A stretch of DNA of 64,000 nucleotides, from the NCBI RefSeq assembly GCF_030682035.1, contig NZ_JAUXQZ010000046.1, positions 1 through 64,000 of the forward strand, given 5' to 3'. This document shows positions 1 through 8,149 of the stretch, in pieces. This stretch comes from Brevundimonas sp. Its GTDB lineage: Bacteria > Pseudomonadota > Alphaproteobacteria > Caulobacterales > Caulobacteraceae. The position numbers and the translations under genes are program-made. How positions within the stretch are numbered: position 1 is the stretch's first letter; each line of letters opens with the position of its first letter. The notes beneath the pieces are model-generated. The model saw only the letters and a program-made list of their open reading frames with translations. It ran no database searches and was not told where the DNA came from.

Positions 1-43
1 GCCCTTCCCATCTCAACCGCTTCGCCTGAAGCGGCGATGAGTC

Positions 44-231
44 ATGCGCCAAACCTTCTCCCTCCCCTTCATGGGGAGTGGAGGATGGATTGGCGGAGCC
101 AATCCGACGACGGGCGAGCCTCTGGCGAGCCCGGGTGGGGAACGCCAGTCCCGCACCGCCGGCGCCCGGCTTCACACTTCCCCACCCGGTCGCTTCGCGA
201 CCACCCTCCCCCGAAGTGGGGAGGGAGATCG
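44..231. repeat. GC-rich palindromic intergenic repeat, copy 1
   Basis: The stretch before recQ opens with a block resembling ccctccccttcatggggag and closes with the related block cctcccccgaagtggggag followed by ggag. Between them lie short self-complementary pieces such as ggtcgcttcgcgacc and ggattggcggagccaatcc. Two better-preserved relatives lie at 52636-52748 and 56004-56141. Open frames run through it, but their translation is arginine- and proline-rich and looks like shadow coding. I see no convincing gene in bases 1-299, and the window starts too late to tell what precedes this region. Confidence 0.6.
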
Positions 232-299
232 ACGACCGCGGCCCCACAAAGATAGCCTTCCCGACTGACAGGCCGGAACAAATGAGGCACAAGGCCGCG

Positions 300-2174
300 A
301 TGCTCGCCGACTCGACCCTCACCGCACCGTCCGCGCCGACGCTCGCCGACGCCCGCGCCACGCTGGAGCGGGTCTGGGGCCACGGCGACTTCCGCGGGCT
401 TCAGGCCGAGGTGGTGACGGAAATTCTCGCGGGCCGCGACGTCGTCGCCGTGCTGCCGACCGGCGGCGGCAAGTCGGTCTGCTACCAGATTCCCGCCATG
501 CTGCGGCCCGGCCTGGGGTTGGTCGTCTCACCGCTGATCGCCCTGATGACCGATCAGGTCGAGGCGCTGAAGCAGCAGGGGGTGGCGGCGGCGCGTCTGG
601 ATTCCGGCGTGTCGATGGACGACCGCTCGGAGATCTGGCGGCAGGCCCGGGCCGGCGAGCTGGACCTGCTCTACGTCTCGCCCGAAGGCCTGGCCCAGCC
701 GCATCTGATTGACCGGCTCCACGATCTGCCGCTGTCGCTGATCGCCATCGACGAGGCCCACTGTGTCTCGCAATGGGGCCATGACTTCCGCCCCGACTAC
801 CGCACGCTGGGCCGGCTGGCCGAACTCTTCCCTGGCGTGCCGCGCATCGCGGTGACCGCCACCGCCGACGCCCGTACGCGCGACGACATCGTCCGCTCGT
901 TGCGGCTGGAGGGCGCCAGGGTCGTGGTCGACAGTTTCGCCCGGCCCAATCTGCAGCTTTCGGCCATCCCCAAGGAGACCGCCTCGCGGGCGAAGACCGA
1001 CGCCGCCGTGATCGATCTGGTCCGTCAGCGGCGCGGCAAGTCGGGCGTGGTCTATTGCGGCAGCCGCGACGGCTGCGAGCGGGTGGCCCAGGCCCTGCGC
1101 GACGCCGGGACCAACGCCATCGCCTATCACGCCGGCATGGAGGCCCGCGACCGCGACCGGCGACTGGAGCGTTTTCTGGCCGAGGACGGGGCGGTGATGG
1201 TGGCGACCATCGCCTTCGGCATGGGAGTGGACAAGGCTGATGTCCGCTTCGTCATCCACGCCGACCCGCCCGGCTCGCTCGAGGCCTACTGGCAGGAGAT
1301 CGGCCGCGCCGGGCGCGATGGCGAACCGGCCGACGGCATCACCCTCTACGGTCCGTCCGACATCGCCTGGACGCTCAAGCGGCTGGACGGCCGCCCCATG
1401 GCCGAAGAGGTCAAGGCGGTGCAGGTCAGGAAGGCGCGCCAGCTGTTCGCCATGCTGGACGGCGCCGCCTGCCGCGCCCGGACGGTGCGCCGCTATTTCG
1501 GCGAGGAGGGCGCCGAACGGTGCGGCGTCTGCGACCTGTGCCTCGACCCGCCCGCCGTCTTCGACGCCACCGTCCCGGCCCAGAAGGCCCTCGCCGCCGT
1601 GCAGCGGCTGGGTGAGCGCTTCGGCAAGACCCGGGTCATCGACCACCTGCTGGGCAAGACGAAGGACGTCCAGCCGTGGGAGACGGCCCTGTCGACCTGG
1701 GCCATCGGCGCCGATACGGGCCAGCACACATGGCGCGACATCATCGATCACCTGATGTTCGAGGGCCTGCTGGTCGAGGATCCCAACGAGGGCAAGCCGC
1801 TGGTCCGGCTGGGCGACCCCGGGGCCGTGCGCGCCGTCTATCGCGGCGAGCGGGGGGTCGAGGTCCGCCGCGCCGCCGCTCGCGCCGCCTCCGCCCCCCG
1901 CGAACGCACCCGTACCGGCCGCAACGCCGCGCTCGAGAACCTGGACGCCGATGTCCGCGCCCGGTTCGAGACCCTGCGCGCCTGGCGCCGCGACCGCGCC
2001 GCCGAACAGCATGTCCCGCCCTATGTCATCTTCCAGGACAAGACCCTGCTGGAGATCGCCCTCGCCGAACCCGGCGATCTTGACCGCCTCGGCCACATCT
2101 CCGGCGTCGGCCAGACCAGGCTGGACCGCTACGGCAAGGGCGTGCTGGAGGCCCTGCGGCAGGCTCCCGGCTGA
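300..2174 (+). CDS. recQ: ATP-dependent DNA helicase RecQ
   Basis: A 3'-5' superfamily 2 helicase acting in recombination and stalled-fork repair. With the ATG at 300 the protein is 624 residues, close to the usual 600-620. Walker A (PTGGGKS) lies near residue 54 and the DEAH box (IDEAHCVSQWGHDF) at 151-154. The helicase C domain carries the motif IAFGMGVDKADVRFVIH. The zinc-binding RQC cysteines (C near 391, then CGVCDLC near 408-414) and a C-terminal HRDC domain (about 548-624) complete the classical layout. An in-frame ATG at 282 is an alternative start. Codons further upstream run through the intergenic repeat and are unlikely to be translated. Identification is firm; only the start is uncertain. 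Confidence 0.95.
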   Translation: MLADSTLTAPSAPTLADARATLERVWGHGDFRGLQAEVVTEILAGRDVVAVLPTGGGKSVCYQIPAMLRPGLGLVVSPLIALMTDQVEALKQQGVAAARLDSGVSMDDRSEIWRQARAGELDLLYVSPEGLAQPHLIDRLHDLPLSLIAIDEAHCVSQWGHDFRPDYRTLGRLAELFPGVPRIAVTATADARTRDDIVRSLRLEGARVVVDSFARPNLQLSAIPKETASRAKTDAAVIDLVRQRRGKSGVVYCGSRDGCERVAQALRDAGTNAIAYHAGMEARDRDRRLERFLAEDGAVMVATIAFGMGVDKADVRFVIHADPPGSLEAYWQEIGRAGRDGEPADGITLYGPSDIAWTLKRLDGRPMAEEVKAVQVRKARQLFAMLDGAACRARTVRRYFGEEGAERCGVCDLCLDPPAVFDATVPAQKALAAVQRLGERFGKTRVIDHLLGKTKDVQPWETALSTWAIGADTGQHTWRDIIDHLMFEGLLVEDPNEGKPLVRLGDPGAVRAVYRGERGVEVRRAAARAASAPRERTRTGRNAALENLDADVRARFETLRAWRRDRAAEQHVPPYVIFQDKTLLEIALAEPGDLDRLGHISGVGQTRLDRYGKGVLEALRQAPG

Positions 2175-2263
2175 GTCTGTGGACCGAAACCGCGGTTCGC
2201 CGGTTAAGCTTCGTGCAAGGTCTCGGAAGGGGGGCCTTAAACTTTCGCCGTCACAGTCCTGCG

Positions 2264-3154
2264 GTGATCCCGAGCCGCGCCCCGTCCCCGATCGACAAAC
2301 TGGCCCTGGCCGTCGTGCACCAGCCCGACCGCGCCATCCCCGCGCCTGCCGGCGCGCGTGAGGAATCCCTGCGTCTGCTGCTCCAGACCGCCGCTGATTC
2401 CGGCGTCGCCCGGGTCGCGACCAGGCCCGACGGCGACGGCGAACGCTGGCTGGGTCAAGCCTGGCCCTTCCCTTCCCCCTTCCACGTCTCGGTACGAACG
2501 GTAACCGTCAGCGACGGCGTCGACCGGGTCGAGGCCCGCGCGCGCCGCTCGCTGGAACGTCTCGGCCTGCCACGCGGCGACCTGTTGCTGGTTTCCGCCG
2601 CCGCGGATCTGGCCGGCGCCGAGGGCCGCGCTTTGTGGGACCGCCTGCTGGCCCTGAAGGACCGGGGCCTGTATCGGCGCATCGGTTTCTGCGCCACGAT
2701 CGAGGACGGCCCGGCCCTGCTGGCCCGCCGCTTCAAGCCGGATGTGGTCCAGCTGCGCTGCAACCTGCTTGACCAGCGCGCCCAGCATTCCGGCGTCCTC
2801 GCCGACCTGGCGGCGCTCGACGTGGCCATTCATGCCGCCTCGGTGTTCGCTCAGGGCCTGCTGTTCATGAGCGGCGAGGCTCTGCCGCTCGAGATGCACC
2901 GGCACGCCCCGACCCTGTCGCGCATCCGCCGCCGCCTGGCCGAGGCCCGCGTCGATCCGATGCAGGCGACCCTGGCCTACGCCATGGGCCTGCCCGAGGT
3001 GTCCGCCGTGGTCGCCAGCATCGCCTCGGCCGCCGAGCTGCGCGCCGTCGTCGCCGCAGCGCACGCGGCGACACCTGCGCTGGACTGGGCGTCCCTGCAG
3101 CTGGAGCCGGCGACGATCGCCGCCGGCCCCCGCAGGATCAGTAGCGCAGCCTGA
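2264..3154 (+). CDS. Aldo/keto reductase-like protein, probably degenerate
   Basis: About 296 residues from a GTG at 2264; an upstream ATG at 2213 is also in frame. The second half reads like an aldo/keto reductase barrel: SLERLGLPRGDLLLV (the family's SLxRLgxdyxDllliH strand), a central DVVQLRCNLLDQR strand, and a C-terminal LAYAMGLPEVSAVVASIASAAEL that matches the family's cofactor-binding end. However, the N-terminal region that normally reads DTAxxYGxSExxLG is replaced by VATRPDGDGERWLG, so the catalytic tyrosine is not visible, and the usual lysine strand reads HVSVRT. It may be non-catalytic or have a different chemistry. Its 3' end overlaps the convergent TonB receptor gene by 17 bases. 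Confidence 0.7.
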   Translation: MIPSRAPSPIDKLALAVVHQPDRAIPAPAGAREESLRLLLQTAADSGVARVATRPDGDGERWLGQAWPFPSPFHVSVRTVTVSDGVDRVEARARRSLERLGLPRGDLLLVSAAADLAGAEGRALWDRLLALKDRGLYRRIGFCATIEDGPALLARRFKPDVVQLRCNLLDQRAQHSGVLADLAALDVAIHAASVFAQGLLFMSGEALPLEMHRHAPTLSRIRRRLAEARVDPMQATLAYAMGLPEVSAVVASIASAAELRAVVAAAHAATPALDWASLQLEPATIAAGPRRISSAA

Positions 3155-4982
3155 TCCCGACATAGCCGGACCGGCCCGGCTCGCCGTAGCCGAACACCTG
3201 CTGATAGCGTTCGTCCGTCAGGTTCTCGATCCGCGCCGTCAGGGTAACGGCCTCCGTCAGCTTGTAAGCTGACGTCAGATTGGCCGTGACGAAGCTTTCT
3301 CTCAACCCGAAGGCGTCGGGCTGGTCGCCCTCCGCCCGAACGGTCAACGCACCCGATACCCGCTCGCCCGCCCATCCGAGGGTGGCCGAACCGGCGTGCT
3401 CCGGTATCCGTAACAAGCGGGTGCCTGTGGTCTCGTCGACTGCGTCGGTGTAAGCATAGGCGACGGTCAAATCGAAGCCGGCGGGCAGCACCGCGCGGCC
3501 CTCCACCTCGACCCCGTCCGTGCGCGTCGCGGCAACGTTGACATAAAAGGCGTCGAAGGTCACCGGATCGAAGACGTAGGTGATCTGGTCTTCCACCTTC
3601 AAACGATAGACCGTCAGCCGCCCGTCGAACCGTCCGTCCGCCGAACCCCAGCCGAGCGCCCCCTCGACGCTGTCGGCCGTCTCCGGCGAGAGTTCGGGGA
3701 ACGGGACGGCGGCGAAGCAGTAGTCACAGACGGACTGATTGATTGAAGGCGCCTTGAATCCCGTGCCGTAGGCGGCCGACAGGATGAACCCCCGCGGCAG
3801 ATCATAGGCTGCGGACAGGCGACCGGTGACCTCGGACCCGAAATCGTCAGTATCGTCCCACCGCAGCCCGGCGGTGACACTCAGGGCTGCGGCAGGCTCG
3901 ACACGCGCGACCGCGAAAGCCGAAGTCGTGCCAAGGTCGACGTCCTCGCCGGTCGAGACCGTGCCCGCCGTGTCCTCGCGCTCCGCCCCGAACGTATAGT
4001 CCAGCCTCTGGTCCCAAACGCTGCCTGCGGCCTGCCACCGATAGACCAGGCGGTCAGCATCGAATTGCGAGGCAAACTGGCCGTCGTTGTCGCGCGAGAT
4101 GTCCGATGCCGCCACGCTGAACTGGTGCTCAAGGCCCAGGGCGGCCAGCGACAGGCGCACGAACCCTGACCATTGCTCGGTCAGGGTGAAATCGGGCGTG
4201 TCGCCGGGCGTGAAATCCGGGGGCGGCGAACCGTCTATGTCGCCCTCGCTCTTCGACCAGCGGGCCGCGGCATCGACAGTCGCGACCGAGGTCAGGGCGT
4301 AGCGGACCTTTCCGCCCACGGTCGTCGCCTCGACGCCGTCGGCCTCGGGGTTGCCGTCGGCCTCGTCGGCGGCCGAGATGCCGTCGGTCCGCACCCGGGA
4401 GACATAGCCGCTCGCGGCCCAGGTCTCATTGGCGGTTCCCAACGCCAGCCGACCACGAACGGTGTCATAGCTTCCCGCCTCGGCTTCCAGTCGCACACCA
4501 TCGGTCTCGCGCGTGGTGAAGGCGATCACGCCGCCGATGGCGTCCGAACCCCAAAGCGACGACTGTGGTCCGCTTAACACCTCGATCCGCTCGATCTCGC
4601 CCAGGTCGAAGGCGGCGAAGTCGAAGGATCCGCTGATGTCGGCCGGGTCATTGACCGGCACGCCGTCGATCAGCACCAGGGTCTTGCCGGGCGAGGCCCC
4701 GCGCATCCGCACCTGGGCGACGCCGCCGAAGGCGCCGGACCTCACCACCGACAGGCCGGGGATGTCGCTCAGGATGTCGGCGGCGAACACCGCCCCGCGC
4801 TGCTCGATGGCCGCGCGGTCGATGACCCGGGCGCCGGGCGTGTCGGCGACGATGGCCGGCAGGCGGGTCGCGGTGACCACCACCTCGGGAAGGGTTGCGT
4901 CCGGCTCATTCGGCTCCTGGGCGTGGGCGGACAGGGGAAACAGCACGGCGGCGGCCGTGGCGTACAGAATGGATCGTGTCAT
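3138..4982 (-). CDS. btuB: TonB-dependent receptor, BtuB-like (cobalamin uptake)
   Basis: An outer-membrane TonB-dependent transporter of 614 residues. The start at 4982 gives a clear signal peptide (MTRSILYATAAAVLFPLSAHA) followed by the TonB box/plug start EVVVTATR. Plug-domain motifs include GAVFAADILSDIPGLSV and RIEVLSGPQSSLWGSDAIGG. The barrel ends in IENLTDERYQQVFGYGEPGR and a terminal RLRY, with the C-terminal aromatic residue typical of outer-membrane barrels. The frame stays open upstream through the leader, but that portion overlaps a cobalamin riboswitch and is not coding. The riboswitch makes vitamin B12 or a related corrinoid the most likely substrate. No other B12 gene is adjacent. 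Confidence 0.9.
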   Translation of the reverse strand: MTRSILYATAAAVLFPLSAHAQEPNEPDATLPEVVVTATRLPAIVADTPGARVIDRAAIEQRGAVFAADILSDIPGLSVVRSGAFGGVAQVRMRGASPGKTLVLIDGVPVNDPADISGSFDFAAFDLGEIERIEVLSGPQSSLWGSDAIGGVIAFTTRETDGVRLEAEAGSYDTVRGRLALGTANETWAASGYVSRVRTDGISAADEADGNPEADGVEATTVGGKVRYALTSVATVDAAARWSKSEGDIDGSPPPDFTPGDTPDFTLTEQWSGFVRLSLAALGLEHQFSVAASDISRDNDGQFASQFDADRLVYRWQAAGSVWDQRLDYTFGAEREDTAGTVSTGEDVDLGTTSAFAVARVEPAAALSVTAGLRWDDTDDFGSEVTGRLSAAYDLPRGFILSAAYGTGFKAPSINQSVCDYCFAAVPFPELSPETADSVEGALGWGSADGRFDGRLTVYRLKVEDQITYVFDPVTFDAFYVNVAATRTDGVEVEGRAVLPAGFDLTVAYAYTDAVDETTGTRLLRIPEHAGSATLGWAGERVSGALTVRAEGDQPDAFGLRESFVTANLTSAYKLTEAVTLTARIENLTDERYQQVFGYGEPGRSGYVGIRLRY

Positions 4983-5149
4983 GCGCAGATCTCCGTCTCC
5001 GCCGCGCTGGCGCTGCGCGGGGGCGTGTGAAAGCGACCGACCCGGCCCCGGACGGGGCGCGGCGCTTGGGTCGGGTCGCTTCGACGGAACAGCTTCCGCA
5101 GCTGCGAAAGGGTTGGCCCCACGCCTCTGTCTGGTCCCGGACAGCGGAC

Positions 5150-5380
5150 GAGCGACGTCGGCGGCCAGGTTTCCTGGCTTGCGGGTCACAGGCCAAACGC
5201 GGCTCGGGTCGAAGACCCGGGCTTAGCGCCTTTGGCCAGCCTAAGCTGACCCCGCCGCTCTCGCCTTCCCGGTTGCCCAGTGGCGCCGGGGATCGCTCCC
5301 CGGATCGAACGACGGCCTCGCCGCCTACAGTTGCGGGCACAGCCGCGGTGTCTGACCGCGTTCCCTTAACCGCCTGCCGG
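5150..5380 (-). promoter_or_regulatory. Cobalamin riboswitch in the leader of btuB
   Basis: Read on the minus strand, the leader contains the conserved blocks of the cobalamin aptamer in order: ggttaagggaacgcggt at the 5' side, cccgcaactgt, then gccactgggcaaccgggaag, and the B12 box gccaggaaacctggc followed by gacgtcgc. This matches the arrangement of the E. coli btuB leader element. GGCGG near the 5' end can pair with CCGCC after the B12 box as P1. About 170 bases separate it from the btuB start, room for an expression platform. Adenosylcobalamin binding would be expected to repress btuB. No intrinsic terminator with a clear U run is visible, so control may be by occlusion of the ribosome-binding site. 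The remainder of 4983-5455 holds no gene. Confidence 0.9.
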
Positions 5381-5455
5381 ACTTGTCGCAGTGCAGCACA
5401 GCTTGCGCAAGACGCTTGAGGCGCAGCCCGCAATCCTTCACCTTGCGGCGCTCTC

Positions 5456-8149
5456 ATGAACGCCCCCCTCGTCCACCCTCCGAAAGCCGACGCGGTCCCG
5501 TCCAGCGAGGGGACGACGCCGGTCATGGCGCAGTTCCTGGCGGCCAAGGCGGCCCAGCCGGACGCCATTGTCTTCTTCCGGATGGGCGATTTCTACGAGC
5601 TGTTCTTCAAGGACGCCGAGATCGCCTCCAGGGCCCTGGGCATCACCCTGACCAAACGCGGCAAGCACCAAGGCGAGGACATCCCCATGGCCGGGGTGCC
5701 GGTGCATGCGCTGGACGGCTATCTGGCGCGGCTGATCCGGCAGGGGTTCAAAGCCGCTATCTGCGAACAGCTGGAAGCCCCGGCCGAGGCGCGCAAGCGC
5801 GGTTCCAAGGCCGTGGTCCACCGCGACATCGTCCGCGTCGTCACCCCCGGCACCCTGACCGAGGACAGCCTGCTGGACGCGCGCGGCGCCAACCGGCTGG
5901 CCGCTGTCTCCGTGCGCAAGGGCCGCGCCGCCGTCGCCGTGGTCGAACTGTCGGCGGGGTCAGTCGACGCCGTCGCCTGTTCGCTGGAAGACCTCGGCGC
6001 GACGCTCGCCTCGTTCCGACCGTCCGAAGTGCTGGTCCCCGACCGGCTGTTCTCGGACGCGGCGACCAAGGCCGCGCTCGACGGGTCCGGCGGCGTGGTC
6101 CAGGCCCTGCCTCAGGCCCTGGCCGAACCGGCCGGCGCCCGGGTCCGGGTCGAGCGGCTGTACGGCGTCGCCTCCCTGGACGGTTTCGGCGCCTTCGAGG
6201 AGGCCGAGGTTTCGGCCCTCGGCCTGATTGCCGCCTATCTGGAGACGACCCAGGCCGGGAAGATCCCCGCCCTGTCGCCGCCGCGCCGCTCGGGCGACAG
6301 CGGCTTTCTCGCCATCGACCCGGCCACCCGCCTCAGCCTCGAGATCGACCGCACCCAGCGCGGGGAGCGCGAGGGTTCGCTGCTGGCCTGTATCGACCGC
6401 ACCGTCACCTCGGGCGGGGCCCGGGCCCTGGCAGAGCGGATCGCCCGGCCGCTGCGCGACACCACGGCCATCACCCATGGACTCGACGCCGTCGAATGGC
6501 TGCTGGAGCGCCGCGACCTGCGCCGCGATCTGCGCGAGGGCCTGCGCGCCTCGTCGGACGTCGCCCGCGCCACCTCCCGGCTGGTGCTGGGCCGCGGCGG
6601 ACCGCGCGACCTCGCCGCCATCCGCACCGGCCTGTCGATCGCCGAGGCCATCGCCGGTCTGTTCCCGCCCGCCCGCGATCCGCTGACCGGCCCGCCCGCC
6701 CGCATCGCCGCCTGCCTGGACCGGCTGACGCTGTCGCCCGATCTCGGCCGGCTGCGGGTCGATCTGGCCGAGGGTCTGGTCGCCGAGCCGCCGCATCTGG
6801 CCCGCGACGGCGGCTTCGTCTCGGCCGGCTACCGCCCCGAACTGGAAGAAGCCCGCCGCCTGCGCGACGACAGCCGCCGGGTCGTCGCCGACCTTGAGGC
6901 CCGCGCCGTCGCCGAGGCCGGGGTGCCGTTCAAGGTGCGCCACAACGCGGTGCTCGGCTACTTTCTCGAGACCAGCGCCAAGGCCGCCGAACCCCTGTTG
7001 AGGCCATCCGGCGAAAGCCCCTTCATCCACCGTCAGACCCTCGCCAATCAGGTTCGTTTCACCACCGTCGAACTGTCCGAACTCGACGCTAAGATCAGCC
7101 AGGCCGGCTACCGCGCCCTGGCCATCGAGGGCGAGACCTTCGAGACGTGGCGGCGCACGGTCCAGTCGCTGGCCCGGCCGCTTCAGGCCGTGGCCGAGGC
7201 CCTTGCCGAACTGGACGCCCACTCCGCCCTCGCCGAATGGGCCGAAGAAGTGGGCGCCGTCCGTCCCACCGTCGACGGCAGCGTCTGTTTCGAGATCACC
7301 GCCGGCCGCCATCCCGTGGTTGAAGCGGCCGTGAAGGCGCAGGGCGATCCCTATACGCCCAACGACTGCAAACTGGACGGATCGGGCGCCGCCGCTTCGC
7401 GACTGTCGATCGTCACCGGGCCGAACATGGCCGGCAAGTCGACCTTCCTGCGCCAGAATGCCCTTCTGGTCGTGCTGGCCCAGGCCGGAGCCTTCGTGCC
7501 CGCGAAGGCCATGCGGCTGGGCGTCGTGGACCGATTGTTCTCCAGGGTCGGCGCCGGCGACGACCTGGCCCGCGGCCGCTCCACCTTCATGACCGAGATG
7601 GTCGAGACCGCCGCCATCCTGACCCAGGCCACGGACCGCAGCTTCGTGGTGCTGGACGAGATCGGGCGCGGCACCGCCACCTATGACGGTCTGGCCATCG
7701 CCTGGGCTGTGACCGAGGCCCTGCACGACCGCAACCGCGCCCGCACCCTGTTCGCCACCCACTATCACGAGCTGGCGGGGCTGGAGACGCGGCTGGCCCA
7801 TGTCTGCAATCTGTCGATGGCGGCGCGGGAATGGAACGGCGATCTCGTCTTCCTGCATGAGGCCCGACCCGGCGCCGCCGACCGATCCTATGGCGTGCAG
7901 GTGGCCAAGCTGGCCGGCGTGCCCGCCGCCGTCGTCAGCCGCGCCCGCGAGGTGCTGGACCGGCTGGAAGGCGAGAAGGCCGCCGCGATCAGCCTCGACG
8001 ACCTCCCCCTATTCGCGATGGCGGAACCCGCGCCCTCGCCGCGTTCGTCCGCCGTAGAAGACGCGCTGCAGGCCATCGAGCCGGACGAGCTGTCGCCGCG
8101 CGAGGCGCTGGAAACCCTCTACCGGCTCAAGGGTCTGGGCCGCCGGTGA
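5456..8149 (+). CDS. mutS: DNA mismatch repair protein MutS
   Basis: Mismatch-recognition ATPase of methyl-independent or MutL-coupled repair, 897 residues, full length. The mismatch-binding Phe-x-Glu motif is present (MGDFYELFF; F46, Y47, E48). Walker A is GPNMAGKST at 655-663 and Walker B DEIGRGT at 734-740, followed by the conserved FATHYHEL. The C terminus ends with the short LSPREALETLYRLKGL tail seen in MutS proteins. It begins a plus-strand run with glnD, murJ and trpS; its stop overlaps the glnD GTG start by four bases, suggesting translational coupling. The start lies about 75 bases from the divergent riboswitch, so the promoter must sit close to or within that leader's upstream DNA. 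Confidence 0.97.
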   Translation: MNAPLVHPPKADAVPSSEGTTPVMAQFLAAKAAQPDAIVFFRMGDFYELFFKDAEIASRALGITLTKRGKHQGEDIPMAGVPVHALDGYLARLIRQGFKAAICEQLEAPAEARKRGSKAVVHRDIVRVVTPGTLTEDSLLDARGANRLAAVSVRKGRAAVAVVELSAGSVDAVACSLEDLGATLASFRPSEVLVPDRLFSDAATKAALDGSGGVVQALPQALAEPAGARVRVERLYGVASLDGFGAFEEAEVSALGLIAAYLETTQAGKIPALSPPRRSGDSGFLAIDPATRLSLEIDRTQRGEREGSLLACIDRTVTSGGARALAERIARPLRDTTAITHGLDAVEWLLERRDLRRDLREGLRASSDVARATSRLVLGRGGPRDLAAIRTGLSIAEAIAGLFPPARDPLTGPPARIAACLDRLTLSPDLGRLRVDLAEGLVAEPPHLARDGGFVSAGYRPELEEARRLRDDSRRVVADLEARAVAEAGVPFKVRHNAVLGYFLETSAKAAEPLLRPSGESPFIHRQTLANQVRFTTVELSELDAKISQAGYRALAIEGETFETWRRTVQSLARPLQAVAEALAELDAHSALAEWAEEVGAVRPTVDGSVCFEITAGRHPVVEAAVKAQGDPYTPNDCKLDGSGAAASRLSIVTGPNMAGKSTFLRQNALLVVLAQAGAFVPAKAMRLGVVDRLFSRVGAGDDLARGRSTFMTEMVETAAILTQATDRSFVVLDEIGRGTATYDGLAIAWAVTEALHDRNRARTLFATHYHELAGLETRLAHVCNLSMAAREWNGDLVFLHEARPGAADRSYGVQVAKLAGVPAAVVSRAREVLDRLEGEKAAAISLDDLPLFAMAEPAPSPRSSAVEDALQAIEPDELSPREALETLYRLKGLGRR

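Noticed and set aside
528..2096. Long open frame on the minus strand opposite recQ.
   Set aside because: Glycine/alanine/arginine-rich shadow of a high-GC gene on the other strand, with no domain motif. Similar long shadows opposite mutS (5960-7858), purH (28569-30743), ftsK (37681-40212) and leuS (45930-48251) were rejected for the same reason.
4983..5189. An N-terminal extension of the TonB receptor frame upstream of 4982.
   Set aside because: It overlaps the riboswitch leader and would place about 69 residues before an otherwise perfect signal peptide.
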